Shown here: positions 1 to 8,634 of the stretch, one piece after another
Numbering within the stretch: position 1 is the first letter of the stretch
Layout: each line of letters opens with the position of its first letter
Assembly (NCBI GenBank): GCA_002813895.1
Contig: CP024912.1
Span: 1,426,001 to 1,490,000 of the forward strand
Reading direction: 5' to 3'
Source of the DNA: Cyanobacterium sp. HL-69
GTDB lineage: Bacteria; Cyanobacteriota; Cyanobacteriia; Cyanobacteriales; Cyanobacteriaceae
Length of the DNA: 64,000 nucleotides
The notes under the pieces: model-generated
What the model was told of the DNA's origin: nothing
Databases searched by the model: none
The model's input: the letters and a program-made list of their open reading frames with translations, nothing else
Translations under genes and position numbers: made by a program

Positions 1-2
1 AA

Positions 3-1319
3 ACCACTGCTCTTCGGGAAATCGCCAGAGTTTTGGCCGATGAACTGGAAAAAAGAGTGGTCATCATTGATACCTCCAACGAAATTGCAGGGGATGGGGA
101 TATACCTCACCCCGCCATCGGTAGGGCAAGGAGAATGCAGGTAGCTCACCCCGAATTACAACATCAGGTAATGATTGAGGCGGTGGAAAACCATATGCCA
201 GAGGTGATTATCATTGATGAAATTGGCACAGAATTAGAGGCGCTCGCCGCCCGTACCATCGCCGAGAGGGGGGTTCAATTGGTGGGTACCGCCCACGGTA
301 ACTACTTGGAAAATTTGATCAAAAACCCCACCCTTTCTGATCTAATTGGGGGCATTCAATCTGTTACCCTAGGAGATGATGAAGCCCGTCGTCGTGGTTC
401 TCAGAAAACGGTCTTAGAAAGAAAAGCCCCTCCTACCTTCGAGATTGCGGTGGAGATGTGGGAGCGCCAAAAATGGGTAGTCCATGAGGAAGTGGCTCAG
501 ACGGTGGATAATATTTTGCGTGGTAGGCAGATTATTCCTCAGTTACGGCAGGTGGATGATGCAGGGCAGGTTTCCATTACCAGAGATCCTAATTTAGCTC
601 CTAGTAACAGCGAAATTTCTAAGGTGTCTGAACCTCAGTGGGAAACTATGATGAATACTCCTAGCAAACCTTCGGGGTTGAGGGCATCGGGAAAAATGTA
701 CCCTCCCAAAACTGAAACTCCTGCCCAAGTGGAATTTAACCAGCTGTTGGATAAATCTTGGTATCAGGCGGATGAGGTGAATAAAATTCGTACTCCAGGC
801 CCTAATGGGGAGGATTGGCCGGTTTATCTTTATCCTTACGGTGTGGGGCGATCGCAATTAGAACAGGTCATAAACGTTCTTAAAATGCCCATTTCCCTTA
901 CCAAAGACCTAGATTCTGCCGATGCAGTGTTAGCTTTGCGATCGCAAGTTAAACACCATGGGAAACTACTTCAGTTAGCAAAAAATAGTGAAGTACCCAT
1001 CTATAGCATCAAATCCAACAGCATCCCCCAAATTACCAGAGCCCTGCGCAAACTGGTGAACATGGACAACCCAGACAACCCAGAATCAGCGGATTTACGC
1101 CTATTTACCAAAGCAGGTAGTGACGACGAAATAGAAGCCCTAGAGGAAGCTAGACTCGCCGTAGAGCAAATAGTTATTCCCCAAGGGCAACCCGTGGAGT
1201 TATTACCACGCAATGCCAAGGTTCGCAAAATGCAACATGAGCTTATCGAACATTATCGTCTGCGTTCTGATAGTTTTGGTAATGAGCCCAATCGTCGCCT
1301 CAGAATTTATCCAGCTTAG
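3..1319 (+). CDS. Ycf45-like AAA ATPase with C-terminal R3H domain (5' end outside window)
   Basis: This protein resembles the cyanobacterial/plastid Ycf45 family, related to SpoIIIAA-type ATPases, with a nucleic-acid-binding R3H domain at the C-terminus. The frame is open to the left edge: upstream of a TTG at 33 it still reads TTALREIARVLADELEKRV, which is the segment just after a Walker A GKT, so the start and P-loop lie outside the window. A Walker B-like strand (VIIIDEIGTELEA) is visible near residue 70. After a variable linker, the end carries an R3H-type segment (KMQHELIEHYRLRSDSFG). The cellular role is not established; RNA or ssDNA binding is inferred from R3H. It converges with vipp1. 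Confidence 0.85.
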   Translation, partial: TTALREIARVLADELEKRVVIIDTSNEIAGDGDIPHPAIGRARRMQVAHPELQHQVMIEAVENHMPEVIIIDEIGTELEALAARTIAERGVQLVGTAHGNYLENLIKNPTLSDLIGGIQSVTLGDDEARRRGSQKTVLERKAPPTFEIAVEMWERQKWVVHEEVAQTVDNILRGRQIIPQLRQVDDAGQVSITRDPNLAPSNSEISKVSEPQWETMMNTPSKPSGLRASGKMYPPKTETPAQVEFNQLLDKSWYQADEVNKIRTPGPNGEDWPVYLYPYGVGRSQLEQVINVLKMPISLTKDLDSADAVLALRSQVKHHGKLLQLAKNSEVPIYSIKSNSIPQITRALRKLVNMDNPDNPESADLRLFTKAGSDDEIEALEEARLAVEQIVIPQGQPVELLPRNAKVRKMQHELIEHYRLRSDSFGNEPNRRLRIYPA

Positions 1320-1336
1320 GGGATAGGGAATATTAC

Positions 1337-1361
1337 AAAAAAAAGGGGGTTGTACCCCCTT
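1337..1361 (-). terminator. Intrinsic terminator of vipp1
   Basis: The stem AAGGGGG / CCCCCTT (1343-1349 with 1355-1361) has a 5-nt loop. On the minus strand it is followed by eight T residues (A-run 1337-1344 on plus, partly within the stem). It lies between the convergent Ycf45-like gene and vipp1, so it best serves vipp1 and may also stop plus-strand transcription. Confidence 0.8.
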
Positions 1362-1402
1362 AATCTTTATCATCTTAAAGCTCTGTGAACTATGTATGAT
1401 AC

Positions 1403-2182
1403 CTAGGAATTGAGTTGACGGCGTAATTCTTCCAAATCATCATCTACGGCACTACTAGAAGCCCCAGAAGCCACATGACTATCTTGGGGTTGACCTTCAG
1501 GAAGGGCGGCCGCAGGCTCTGAGCCTCCAGACATTTGTAATCTCATTTGTGCTAATTCATCATCCACATCAGAACCACCCTCCAAGGCTGCCCAGCGAGA
1601 TTCTTCCCCAGCCCCTGCCAATTCCCCAGCAGACTCAGAAACCGCTTCCATTTGTAATACCTTGTCTTCCATGCGCTCGAAAGCAGCACTAGCAGAGCTA
1701 GTATTAATATTGCTGATGGTGCTTTGTAATTGTTGATTTGCCTTGGCCGCACTGTAACGGGCTTTAAGCATATCTTTTTTAGTTTTTGCCTCAGAAATTT
1801 TGCTTTCCAAGGTAACGAGGTTTCTTCTTAACCCATCTACCTGAGTGCTTTGAGAATCCAACTGAGTTTTGAGGGTAGTTGCTACATCAGCAAAGGACTT
1901 TTTGCGCACGAGGGCTTCTCTGGCTAAACCTTCATCCCCTTTACTAAGAGCTAATTGAGCGCGTTGTTGCCATTTATTTGCTTCTGCTTGATTTTTTTGG
2001 TACTGTTGTTCTGTCCTTTTCTGAGATGCGATCGCCTGTGCCACTGCCTGACGCATTTTGATCAAGTCTTCGCTCATTTCCCGAATACTTTGTTCTAGGA
2101 CTTTTTCAGGATCTTCGGCTTTATCGATTAGATCATTGACATTGGCTTTTACAACTCTTCCAAGGCGCTCAAATATTCCCAT
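1403..2182 (-). CDS. vipp1: Vipp1/IM30, PspA-family ESCRT-III-like membrane remodelling protein
   Basis: Vipp1 forms large rings and rods on membranes and is needed for thylakoid biogenesis and maintenance. The 259-residue product starts with the amphipathic helix MGIFERLGRVVKANVNDLI, then long helical hairpins rich in Q, K and E. A PspA-like end (VDDELAQMRLQMSGG) is followed by a linker and the extra C-terminal helix VDDDLEELRRQLNS that separates Vipp1 from PspA. Its length fits the family (about 260 residues). It is a single gene with its own terminator on the left; the divergent spkB gene starts 246 bp away. The assignment is by recognition of sequence and architecture. Confidence 0.95.
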   Translation of the reverse strand: MGIFERLGRVVKANVNDLIDKAEDPEKVLEQSIREMSEDLIKMRQAVAQAIASQKRTEQQYQKNQAEANKWQQRAQLALSKGDEGLAREALVRKKSFADVATTLKTQLDSQSTQVDGLRRNLVTLESKISEAKTKKDMLKARYSAAKANQQLQSTISNINTSSASAAFERMEDKVLQMEAVSESAGELAGAGEESRWAALEGGSDVDDELAQMRLQMSGGSEPAAALPEGQPQDSHVASGASSSAVDDDLEELRRQLNS

Positions 2183-2428
2183 AATCTCTTTAACCTTTTA
2201 CTATACTGGTGAACTTTTGAATAACTGTAACTTAATCTATCTTATCTTTAATAATATAGTAGCCTTAAGGAAAGTTGTAGCAAAAAAGTAAAACAACATT
2301 AATATCCTATAATGATGGTAAAGGCTCTAACCCTTATTAATCAAATCAAAAATAAAATTTCTTTACTTTCCACCATGGAAATTCCTCAGAAATTTTGAGA
2401 CTAAAAATGCAAAAATGGGAAACGCTGA

Positions 2429-3949
2429 ATGATTGTAAGCTATTGTGTGAATCCTTCCTGTCCTGAACCTGAGAATCATCCCAACCTCAAACAGTGTCGG
2501 GCTTGTGGTAGTGATTTGATCTTACATAATCGTTATCGTGCCTTAAGAAAAATCGGTAAGGGTGGTTTTGGTTCGACTTTTTTAGGAATGGATTTACGTT
2601 TGCCGGGTAATCCTTATTGTGTCATTAAACAACTGCGTCCTAATGCTGAAGATCCTGATACTTTTAGTATGGCATTAGATTTATTTGAAAGGGAAGCTAA
2701 AACTTTAGGAAAAATAGATCATCCTCAAATTCCTCGCCTTCTTGATTATTTTGAAGATCAAAAAAAGTTTTATCTCGTCCAAACCCTAGCCAAAGGTATT
2801 ACTTTACAAAAAGAAGTACAAAAGTATGGAGTATTAAGCGAAAACGCCACCAAACGCTTTTTAGTAGAAATGTTACCCATACTAAAATATATCCACTCCA
2901 TCAAGATGATTCACCGAGACATAAAACCTGCTAATATCATCCGTAGGGAACAAGATAAAAAGTTAGTTCTCATTGATTTTGGAGCAGTAAAAGACCAAGT
3001 CAACACCCAACTGGCCGCCAGTAATTATGGTCAAACAGCCTTTACTCAGTTTGCAGTCGGTACTATGGGTTTTGCACCCCCCGAACAACTTGCCATGCGC
3101 CCCGTATATTCTAGCGATATTTATGCCTTGGGTTCTACTTGTTTATATTTACTAACAGGTAAGGCCCCCAAGGATTTGTTGTGTGATGAGGTAACGGGGG
3201 AGTTATTGTGGGAGCAGGAAGTGAAGGTAAGCGCTAACTTTGCCAAAATCCTCGGCAAAATGTTGGAGGTAGATTTGCGAAATCGCTACCGAATGGTAGA
3301 TGAGGTGATTAATGATTTGGATATGATGCCCTATGATATAGAGTTACAACAGGGTTTAATCTCCAGTCCTAAAAAGTTTGAATCAAAACCCAAGGAGGCG
3401 CAAGAGTCAGAGGATAATGTAGATAGTGAAAATCGTTCTAGTACCAGTGCATCTCGCTTGGCGGAAGCTATTCGGGCGAGAAAAGCTCGTCAGGGTAAAT
3501 CTAAGTCTTTATCACCCACTAAAATTACCCCTGAAACCTTGTTAAGTTCCTATGCCATGGGCCGTGATGATTTTAGTAATCAGTGTTTTAATGGTTTTAA
3601 TTTGAGTGGTGCTAATCTGCCTCGGGTAAATTTTAATCATGGTAAGTTCATCAAGACGAATTTTGAGGATGCTAATTTGGAGAGTGCTAATTTTTACCAT
3701 GCTGATTTTAGTCGAGCGGCATTAGGTAGGGCGAATTTAAGGAAGGCTCATCTTCTGAAAGCGGAGTTACAGTATGCGGATTTGCGCAATGCTGATTTGA
3801 CGGGGGCTAATTTGGACGGGGCGAATCTTTATAAGGCGAATTTGTGTGGTGCTAATTTGACGGATGCCCATGTGGATGAGTTTCAGTTGCAGGAGGCTGA
3901 GACTAATTGGGCGACTATTTTTCCTGATGGTAAGAAGCGTTTGTGGTAA
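2429..3949 (+). CDS. spkB: Serine/threonine protein kinase with N-terminal Cys motif and pentapeptide repeats (SpkB-like)
   Basis: This Hanks-type kinase matches the architecture of Synechocystis SpkB. The N-terminus has a zinc-ribbon-like C-x4-C...C-x2-C pattern (CVNPSC, CRAC). The kinase domain spans roughly residues 35-300, with glycine loop GKGGFGSTF, catalytic HRDIKPANI near residue 161 and DFG near 182. A charged linker follows, then from about residue 385 a run of pentapeptide repeats of the A(D/N)Lxx type (for example ADLRNADLTGANLDGANL), which fold as a right-handed beta helix. In the family the Cys motif is linked to redox or oxidative-stress signalling; substrates are not inferable here. 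The next gene starts 7 bp after the stop, so the two are probably co-transcribed. Confidence 0.9.
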   Translation: MIVSYCVNPSCPEPENHPNLKQCRACGSDLILHNRYRALRKIGKGGFGSTFLGMDLRLPGNPYCVIKQLRPNAEDPDTFSMALDLFEREAKTLGKIDHPQIPRLLDYFEDQKKFYLVQTLAKGITLQKEVQKYGVLSENATKRFLVEMLPILKYIHSIKMIHRDIKPANIIRREQDKKLVLIDFGAVKDQVNTQLAASNYGQTAFTQFAVGTMGFAPPEQLAMRPVYSSDIYALGSTCLYLLTGKAPKDLLCDEVTGELLWEQEVKVSANFAKILGKMLEVDLRNRYRMVDEVINDLDMMPYDIELQQGLISSPKKFESKPKEAQESEDNVDSENRSSTSASRLAEAIRARKARQGKSKSLSPTKITPETLLSSYAMGRDDFSNQCFNGFNLSGANLPRVNFNHGKFIKTNFEDANLESANFYHADFSRAALGRANLRKAHLLKAELQYADLRNADLTGANLDGANLYKANLCGANLTDAHVDEFQLQEAETNWATIFPDGKKRLW

Positions 3950-3956
3950 AAAAAAT

Positions 3957-4757
3957 ATGTTTTTTTTTGATGGTCAATTGATTGAAGGGGATTCCATTTG
4001 TTTGCCTGTAAATGACCCTGGTTTTCTGTATGGGGCGACGATTTTTACGACTTTGAGGGTTTATAACCAGTCTTTGGAACATCCTCTGACTAACTGGGAG
4101 GCTCATTGCGATCGCACTTATAACAGCATAAAAACTTTTGGTTGGGTAATGCCAGACTGGCAGAGAATTAAAGAAGAAGCTCAATATTTAACTAATCATT
4201 ATCCTGTGTTGCGAGTTACCGTTTTTCCTGATGGAAAAGAGTTAATTTTAGGAAGGCAACTACCTGCTGATTTAGAGCAAAAACAACGGTCAGGAATTGC
4301 AGGTAAACTGATAATAAATAATCAAAATATGCGTTCTTTACCGTTACATAAAACAGGGAATTATTTAACCCCTTTTTTATGTTTAAATCAAGCAAAAAAA
4401 GACGGTTTTCAAGAAGCTATTTTAACCGATAAAAATGGTAATTTCTTAGAAACTACCACAGGTAATTTGTGGGCTTATGCCGATGAATGCTGGTTTACAC
4501 CCTTGTTATCCGAGGGAATATTACCCGGTATTGCTAGAGATGTAATTATAAAAAATGCTAATTTTTCTATTAAACAAAATGTTTGGACAGCGGATTTTAT
4601 TGCACAAATAGAGGCGATCGCCCATAGTAATAGCGTTATAGAAATTGTGCCTTTCCACACTATTAGCACCCAAGAAAAAATATTAAACTTTGACCCCTTG
4701 CACCCAGCTATTCAACTATTAAAAAATATATTTGCTGATTTTTACATTGATAATTAA
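3957..4757 (+). CDS. pabC: Class IV aminotransferase, probable aminodeoxychorismate lyase (PabC-like)
   Basis: This is a fold-type IV PLP enzyme. The family converts 4-amino-4-deoxychorismate to p-aminobenzoate and pyruvate for folate synthesis. Support: the N-terminal MFFFDGQLIEGD, the KTGNYL stretch with the likely PLP lysine, LTDKNGNFLETTTGNLWAY, and the EGILPGIARDVI loop. I chose ATG 3957, 7 bp after spkB, because an upstream in-frame start would lie inside spkB and add a non-homologous tail; the resulting 266 residues fit the family. Branched-chain or D-amino acid transaminases share the fold, so the exact reaction is inference. Probably translated from the spkB message. Confidence 0.8.
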   Translation: MFFFDGQLIEGDSICLPVNDPGFLYGATIFTTLRVYNQSLEHPLTNWEAHCDRTYNSIKTFGWVMPDWQRIKEEAQYLTNHYPVLRVTVFPDGKELILGRQLPADLEQKQRSGIAGKLIINNQNMRSLPLHKTGNYLTPFLCLNQAKKDGFQEAILTDKNGNFLETTTGNLWAYADECWFTPLLSEGILPGIARDVIIKNANFSIKQNVWTADFIAQIEAIAHSNSVIEIVPFHTISTQEKILNFDPLHPAIQLLKNIFADFYIDN

Positions 4758-4813
4758 TAGCGAAAAAAAGTATCAACTATCCATCCTAAAACATCGATGA
4801 TTACTAACGTAGC

Positions 4814-5224
4814 TTATTCGTCATTCTCTTTTTTTAGTTGCCTCATTTTATAACCAACAAATTCCCTAAACTTGAATAAATTAAAAGAATGTCCCAACTT
4901 CAGAGGCAACAAAGAAATGCCCTCTAGGCTAGACTGCACCCAACCATCACCCCAACACCACTCTTGATAACCATCAATACCCCCACTCAAGAGGAAGCGG
5001 ATACAATTATTCTCAATACACTGCACCTCATGGTTAACCTCTACCAAACCAATATAGGCTTTAAACTTAGCTCCCGTAGTCAACTTAGAAGACAACTTTT
5101 TATCTAATTGAAAAGGGAAAAACCACTTACTAACATTATCCACCTCTAAAATAGATTCACGAAGAATATTCTCCTCGGCTTCAACCTCAATCCGTAATTG
5201 ACTACTTTGGAATTTCCCTAACAT
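4814..5224 (-). CDS. Conserved-looking protein of unknown function, possibly SRPBCC-like
   Basis: This 136-residue soluble protein has no signal peptide or membrane helix. It contains alternating hydrophobic strands, an aromatic-rich central segment (GIDGYQEWCWGDGWVQSSLEG) and a basic C-terminus (YKMRQLKKENDE). I recall similar WGDGWVQS-type proteins in cyanobacteria that are annotated as hypothetical or as SRPBCC-like lipid-binding folds, but I cannot confirm the fold by eye. It converges with the pabC-like gene (56 bp apart), and tRNA-Gln lies divergently upstream. No function is proposed. Confidence 0.6.
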   Translation of the reverse strand: MLGKFQSSQLRIEVEAEENILRESILEVDNVSKWFFPFQLDKKLSSKLTTGAKFKAYIGLVEVNHEVQCIENNCIRFLLSGGIDGYQEWCWGDGWVQSSLEGISLLPLKLGHSFNLFKFREFVGYKMRQLKKENDE

Positions 5225-5387
5225 AAGAATTACTCAGCAATAACAAGGTCATCTTCTATATTGACATATTTTTCAGGATGAAACACTTACTCAATTCACC
5301 ATAACTACTTTATTCCTATGGAAACTTAAAATATTTCATTCTTTGGCTATCCCAAAATGAAAAACCTAAAAAAAAATTAAATTTCCC

Positions 5388-5418
5388 TTGACAATATATA
5401 GGTAGGATTCGCTATAAT
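5388..5418 (+). promoter_or_regulatory. Sigma70-type promoter of tRNA-Gln
   Basis: A perfect TTGACA (5388-5393) and a perfect TATAAT (5413-5418) are separated by 19 bp, slightly longer than the 17-bp optimum. The tRNA begins 20 nt after the -10 box, which suits a short 5' leader. Confidence 0.75.
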
Positions 5419-5437
5419 TGTTTATGTGCCCAAGCGA

Positions 5438-5509
5438 TGGGATGTCGCCAAGCGGTAAGGCAGCGGGTTTTGGTCTCGCCATTCCTAGGTTCGAATCCTA
5501 GCATCCCAG
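5438..5509 (+). tRNA. trnQ: tRNA-Gln(TTG)
   Basis: The 72-nt cloverleaf is complete. The acceptor stem is TGGGATG paired with CATCCCA, with discriminator G. The anticodon loop TTTTGGT carries TTG, which reads CAA/CAG. The T arm is CTAGG-TTCGAAT-CCTAG. CCA is not encoded. A strong promoter precedes it and an intrinsic terminator follows, so it is a stand-alone transcription unit. Confidence 0.97.
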
Positions 5510-5522
5510 CTCAATAATAAAG

Positions 5523-5552
5523 CAAGGTCGATTTTCTGACCTTGTTTTTTTT
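5523..5552 (+). terminator. Intrinsic terminator of tRNA-Gln
   Basis: A 7-bp perfect stem CAAGGTC / GACCTTG (5523-5529 with 5538-5544) is followed directly by a run of T residues. It ends just before the RluA-family start at 5559, so that gene must use read-through or a promoter overlapping the tRNA unit. Confidence 0.85.
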
Positions 5553-5558
5553 GCCTTT

Positions 5559-7214
5559 ATGATAAACTATTTTGCTGATACCCTCGAAAATTTTGTCCCT
5601 CCTGAGTTACTGAATGGGGATAGTAAAGTTACTTATTGGTATGAAGGATATTGTCCAAAAACTAATCAACTTCTTAGATTACCTCGTACAACATTAGCGG
5701 AAAAAGTTGCTTGTCTGTTAATGGATTATCTAAGACAGAATGGCAGTTTTGATGAGGAGGGCAAGATGTATGGAATATTATTATGTGAAGATAGCAAGGG
5801 GCAGTTAAAGGTTATCAAGGCTTTTTCTGGGTTGTGGAAGGGAAGGGATAATGTGGAGGGATGGGTAAATCAAATTCCGGGGCGTAAAAAATTTGCTATG
5901 GCGGAAAAGATTACTCTCAGGGAGTTGGATAGGATAAAAAATGAAATTATTGCGTTAAATACTTTAGGGGTAAGAGAAGAATATAGTAATTTACTAGATA
6001 AACATAGTCATGATTATCAGGTTTTAAAAGACACTCATCGCCAACGGAAAAGATTAAGGGATGAGAAGAGGATATATTATCAAGAAAATTTCCTAGGAGA
6101 TTTATTAGATGAGAGGTTATCTAATTTAGCCCAAGAGAGTAGAAAAGATGACTGGGAAAGGAGAAGTTTTAAAAAGGAATGGCAAGATAAATTATCATCT
6201 TTTAAGCAACAAGTAGAGAATGCTGATAGGCAAATTCAAGAGTTAAGAAAAGAACGGAAAAATCTTTCTCGTCAGTTACAAAGTCAAATGCAGGGAGCTT
6301 ATTCTTTAACTAATTTTGCGGGAGAAACCTTGAGTTTGTCGGAGTTGGTAAATAAGTCTTTTATTCCTACTGGTACGGGGGATTGTTGTGCGCCTAAGTT
6401 GCTACATTATGCGGCCGTCAATAATCTTCAACCGACGGCAATGGCTGAGTTTTGGTGGGGAATTTCTTCTCCTAATGGGGAAAGAGTATCAGGAAAATTT
6501 TATCCTGCTTGTGTGGAACGTTGTGAGCCTATAATGGGTTTTTTGCTGTCGGGTTTACAGAATAATGCTGTTAAAAATAATGACTATCAAATTGAAGTTG
6601 TTTATGAAGATAATTATTTTTTAGTGATTAATAAACCTAGTGGTTTGTTGTCGGTGCCTGGAAGAGGAAGTGATAATTTTGATAGTGTGGAATCTCGTTT
6701 AAGAGTTAATAATAAAGATGATAATTTTTTTAAGGCAGTTCATCGTTTGGATCAAGATACTTCTGGTATATTAGTTATTGCTAAAAGTGCGGATGTTCAT
6801 CGTAATTTATCTAGTCAGTTTGCGAGTAGGCAGGTGAATAAGATATATGAAGCTGTATTGGCGGGAGTGATAGCTGAAAATGAGGGCAAGATTGATTTAC
6901 CTTTATGGGCTAATCCTGATAATCGTCCTCTACAGGAGGTTAATTATGGGTTTGGGAAGGATGCTGTGACTGGTTTTCGGGTAATGGCTTGTGATGGTAT
7001 TACTACTAGGGTGGAGTTTTTTCCTGTGACGGGGCGCACTCATCAGTTACGGGTACATTCTTTGATGGGTTTGGGTTTTCCTATTAAGGGCGATCGCCTT
7101 TACGGCTTTATAGGGGATAATAGAGATAGACTCCATCTCCATGCCCGTGAGATTAGCTTTTATCATCCCCACAGTGGAGAAAAAGTATCTTTTACAATTC
7201 CTTGCCCTTTTTAG
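5559..7214 (+). CDS. RluA-family pseudouridine synthase with long N-terminal extension
   Basis: The C-terminal half (about residues 340-551) is an RluA-type pseudouridine synthase, which isomerises specific uridines in rRNA or tRNA. It shows YEDNYFLVINKPSGLLSVPG, the catalytic motif HRLDQDTSG with the active-site Asp near residue 398, and the RTHQLRVH motif. The first 340 residues are a separate region: a small N-terminal domain, a long highly charged coiled coil (about residues 130-250), then GTGDCCAPKLLHYAA. At 551 residues it is far longer than RluA/RluC/RluD (220-330), but related long forms exist in other bacteria. The target uridine is unknown. It lies just behind tRNA-Gln. Confidence 0.9.
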   Translation: MINYFADTLENFVPPELLNGDSKVTYWYEGYCPKTNQLLRLPRTTLAEKVACLLMDYLRQNGSFDEEGKMYGILLCEDSKGQLKVIKAFSGLWKGRDNVEGWVNQIPGRKKFAMAEKITLRELDRIKNEIIALNTLGVREEYSNLLDKHSHDYQVLKDTHRQRKRLRDEKRIYYQENFLGDLLDERLSNLAQESRKDDWERRSFKKEWQDKLSSFKQQVENADRQIQELRKERKNLSRQLQSQMQGAYSLTNFAGETLSLSELVNKSFIPTGTGDCCAPKLLHYAAVNNLQPTAMAEFWWGISSPNGERVSGKFYPACVERCEPIMGFLLSGLQNNAVKNNDYQIEVVYEDNYFLVINKPSGLLSVPGRGSDNFDSVESRLRVNNKDDNFFKAVHRLDQDTSGILVIAKSADVHRNLSSQFASRQVNKIYEAVLAGVIAENEGKIDLPLWANPDNRPLQEVNYGFGKDAVTGFRVMACDGITTRVEFFPVTGRTHQLRVHSLMGLGFPIKGDRLYGFIGDNRDRLHLHAREISFYHPHSGEKVSFTIPCPF

Positions 7215-7238
7215 GAGTCAAAAGAATTTTAAGGGCAA
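7202..7238 (+). terminator. Hairpin at the end of the pseudouridine synthase gene
   Basis: TTGCCCTT (7202-7209) pairs with AAGGGCAA (7231-7238) across a 21-nt loop. The left arm overlaps the end of the coding sequence. A short T-rich run (TTATTTTTT) follows about 7 nt later. The long loop makes this a moderate terminator candidate. Confidence 0.45.
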
Positions 7239-7301
7239 ACTAAAGATTATTTTTTGATAGTTATAGTCAATCTTTTAAAAAACCATTGCCCATTCCCTAA
7301 T

Positions 7302-8060
7302 ATGAGATTTTTAACGTATCGAATTAGTAAACACAAAAAACCCCTATTCATCTATCTACCAGGCATGGATGGCAGTGGCAAATTATTGGAAACTCAAAGG
7401 GATTTATTCCGAAATTTTGAGGTGCGTTGTCTCGATTTTACCCACGATAGGGCATCAAACTGGCAAGAGTTAATTAAGCCTTTAATGTTGTTATTGGAGA
7501 AGGAAGTTGATAAAAATAATTATCCCCAGATATATCTTTGCGGAGAGTCTTTTGGGGCTTGTATCGCTTTGAAGTTGATGGAGATGATTCCTGATTTTTT
7601 CGATAAAGTAATTCTGATTAATTCCGCATCTAGTTTTTATCGTCGTAGTTGGTTAAATGTTGGCACTTATATCACTTCTTTGATGCCTAATAATATTTAT
7701 AATGGCACTACTTTCATTTTGTTTCCTTTTTTGGTTAAAATAAATGCGATCGCACATTCTCAACGGGTAGCCCTTCTGAATACCCTCCAATCCATACATC
7801 CCCTCACGGTATCCAATCGCATCAAACTTCTTAATCAATTCCGTCTCAACCTGCACAAAATTAAACAGTTTTCCCAACCAGTATTAATCATCGCCTCAGA
7901 AGAAGATAATCTTTTGCCCTCCGTAGAAGAAGCCCAACGATTACAACAATTTTTTAGTCAAAGTTTTGTGAATATTTTGCCCTATAGTGGTCACTGTTGC
8001 CTATTAGAAAAAGAAATAAATTTACTTACAATTATGTATAAATACTCATTTCTGAATTGA
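7302..8060 (+). CDS. Alpha/beta hydrolase (phytyl-ester-synthase-like N-terminal type)
   Basis: This is an alpha/beta-fold hydrolase. It shows the oxyanion-hole segment IYLPGMDGSGKLL, the nucleophile elbow GESFG (Ser near residue 83), an acid candidate in ASEEDNLLPS near residue 200 and the catalytic His in YSGHCCLLE near residue 231. The LPGMDG motif is typical of the cyanobacterial and plastid group that includes the hydrolase part of phytyl ester synthases/acyltransferases; acyl-lipid chemistry is inference only. I use ATG 7302 because the upstream alternative is TTG 7254 and overlaps the preceding hairpin region. About 250 residues is usual. No membrane helix or signal peptide is seen. 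Confidence 0.85.
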   Translation: MRFLTYRISKHKKPLFIYLPGMDGSGKLLETQRDLFRNFEVRCLDFTHDRASNWQELIKPLMLLLEKEVDKNNYPQIYLCGESFGACIALKLMEMIPDFFDKVILINSASSFYRRSWLNVGTYITSLMPNNIYNGTTFILFPFLVKINAIAHSQRVALLNTLQSIHPLTVSNRIKLLNQFRLNLHKIKQFSQPVLIIASEEDNLLPSVEEAQRLQQFFSQSFVNILPYSGHCCLLEKEINLLTIMYKYSFLN

Positions 8061-8634
8061 TAAGAATAGATGTAAAGTTTTGTAAAAACCCATAGCATTG
8101 GAGGAAAAAGGTTGTTATATTATATATATAGAAGGAAAAAGATCCTTCTTCCGTTAGACTAAACAACGATAGAAACCCATTGAAAAAGTGAGGTAACTTA
8201 ACTGAATAAGATACGTTGTATTATCCGTCTTTCGAGTGCCGAAACAGCTTTTCGTTTTCTGTTTCATTTTTCCTAAAGTGCCACAACTGAGAGCAAGGGA
8301 ACTGGATCAATTAATAAATTGAATAGTAAATTGGTTTTCAGTGCAACTCTGTTAAATATCGATGTAGGTAAGGAAAATAATTAAATCAAAATAGTAAACA
8401 CAAGGAGGTTAAACAAGCTGTTAACGGTTAGTTTCATTCTCAAAGGTCAAAAAAAAGTAGCAGTGGTTATTACTTCCGCTCTGATTTCCTAAAATGTGCT
8501 GACTCAGGAAGCAAGGGAACTATTGATATATAATTTAATTATCTCAGTGGTGCAACTTCGAGTATTATCAACAACCATAGGAAGTGATTGAGTCAAGTAA
8601 AATTCGGACCACTGTTATTTTTTTGTATATTATT
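8061..8634 (+). promoter_or_regulatory. 574-bp non-coding leader with tandem structured motif (candidate regulatory RNA)
   Basis: This long gene-free region precedes a 73-codon gene. Two copies of one motif are visible. Copy 1 (about 8241-8365) has the hairpin GAAACAG / CTGTTTC (8241-8247 with 8259-8265), then TTTCCTAAAGTG-type sequence, GCAAGGGAACT at 8293 and CAGTGCAACTCTG at 8339. Copy 2 (about 8470-8580) has TTTCCTAAAATG at 8485, GCAAGGGAACT at 8511 and CAGTGGTGCAACTTCG at 8545. Order and spacing are conserved while the loops differ, as in tandem aptamers. The GGGAAC and GTGCAACT blocks faintly recall the ydaO (c-di-AMP) core, but I cannot assign the family. An AT-rich TATATTATATA at 8117-8127 could be a -10 region. 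Confidence 0.5.

Noticed and set aside
3864-3956. Upstream extension of the PabC-like frame
   Set aside because: It runs inside the 3' end of spkB, and the extra 31 residues resemble no aminotransferase; ATG 3957 fits the family start.
8061-8634. Glycine, TPP or GEMM-type riboswitch in the tandem leader
   Set aside because: Tandem order suggested a glycine riboswitch, but the expected core motifs (such as GGAGAG or CUGAGA with its partner) are not present in the right places.
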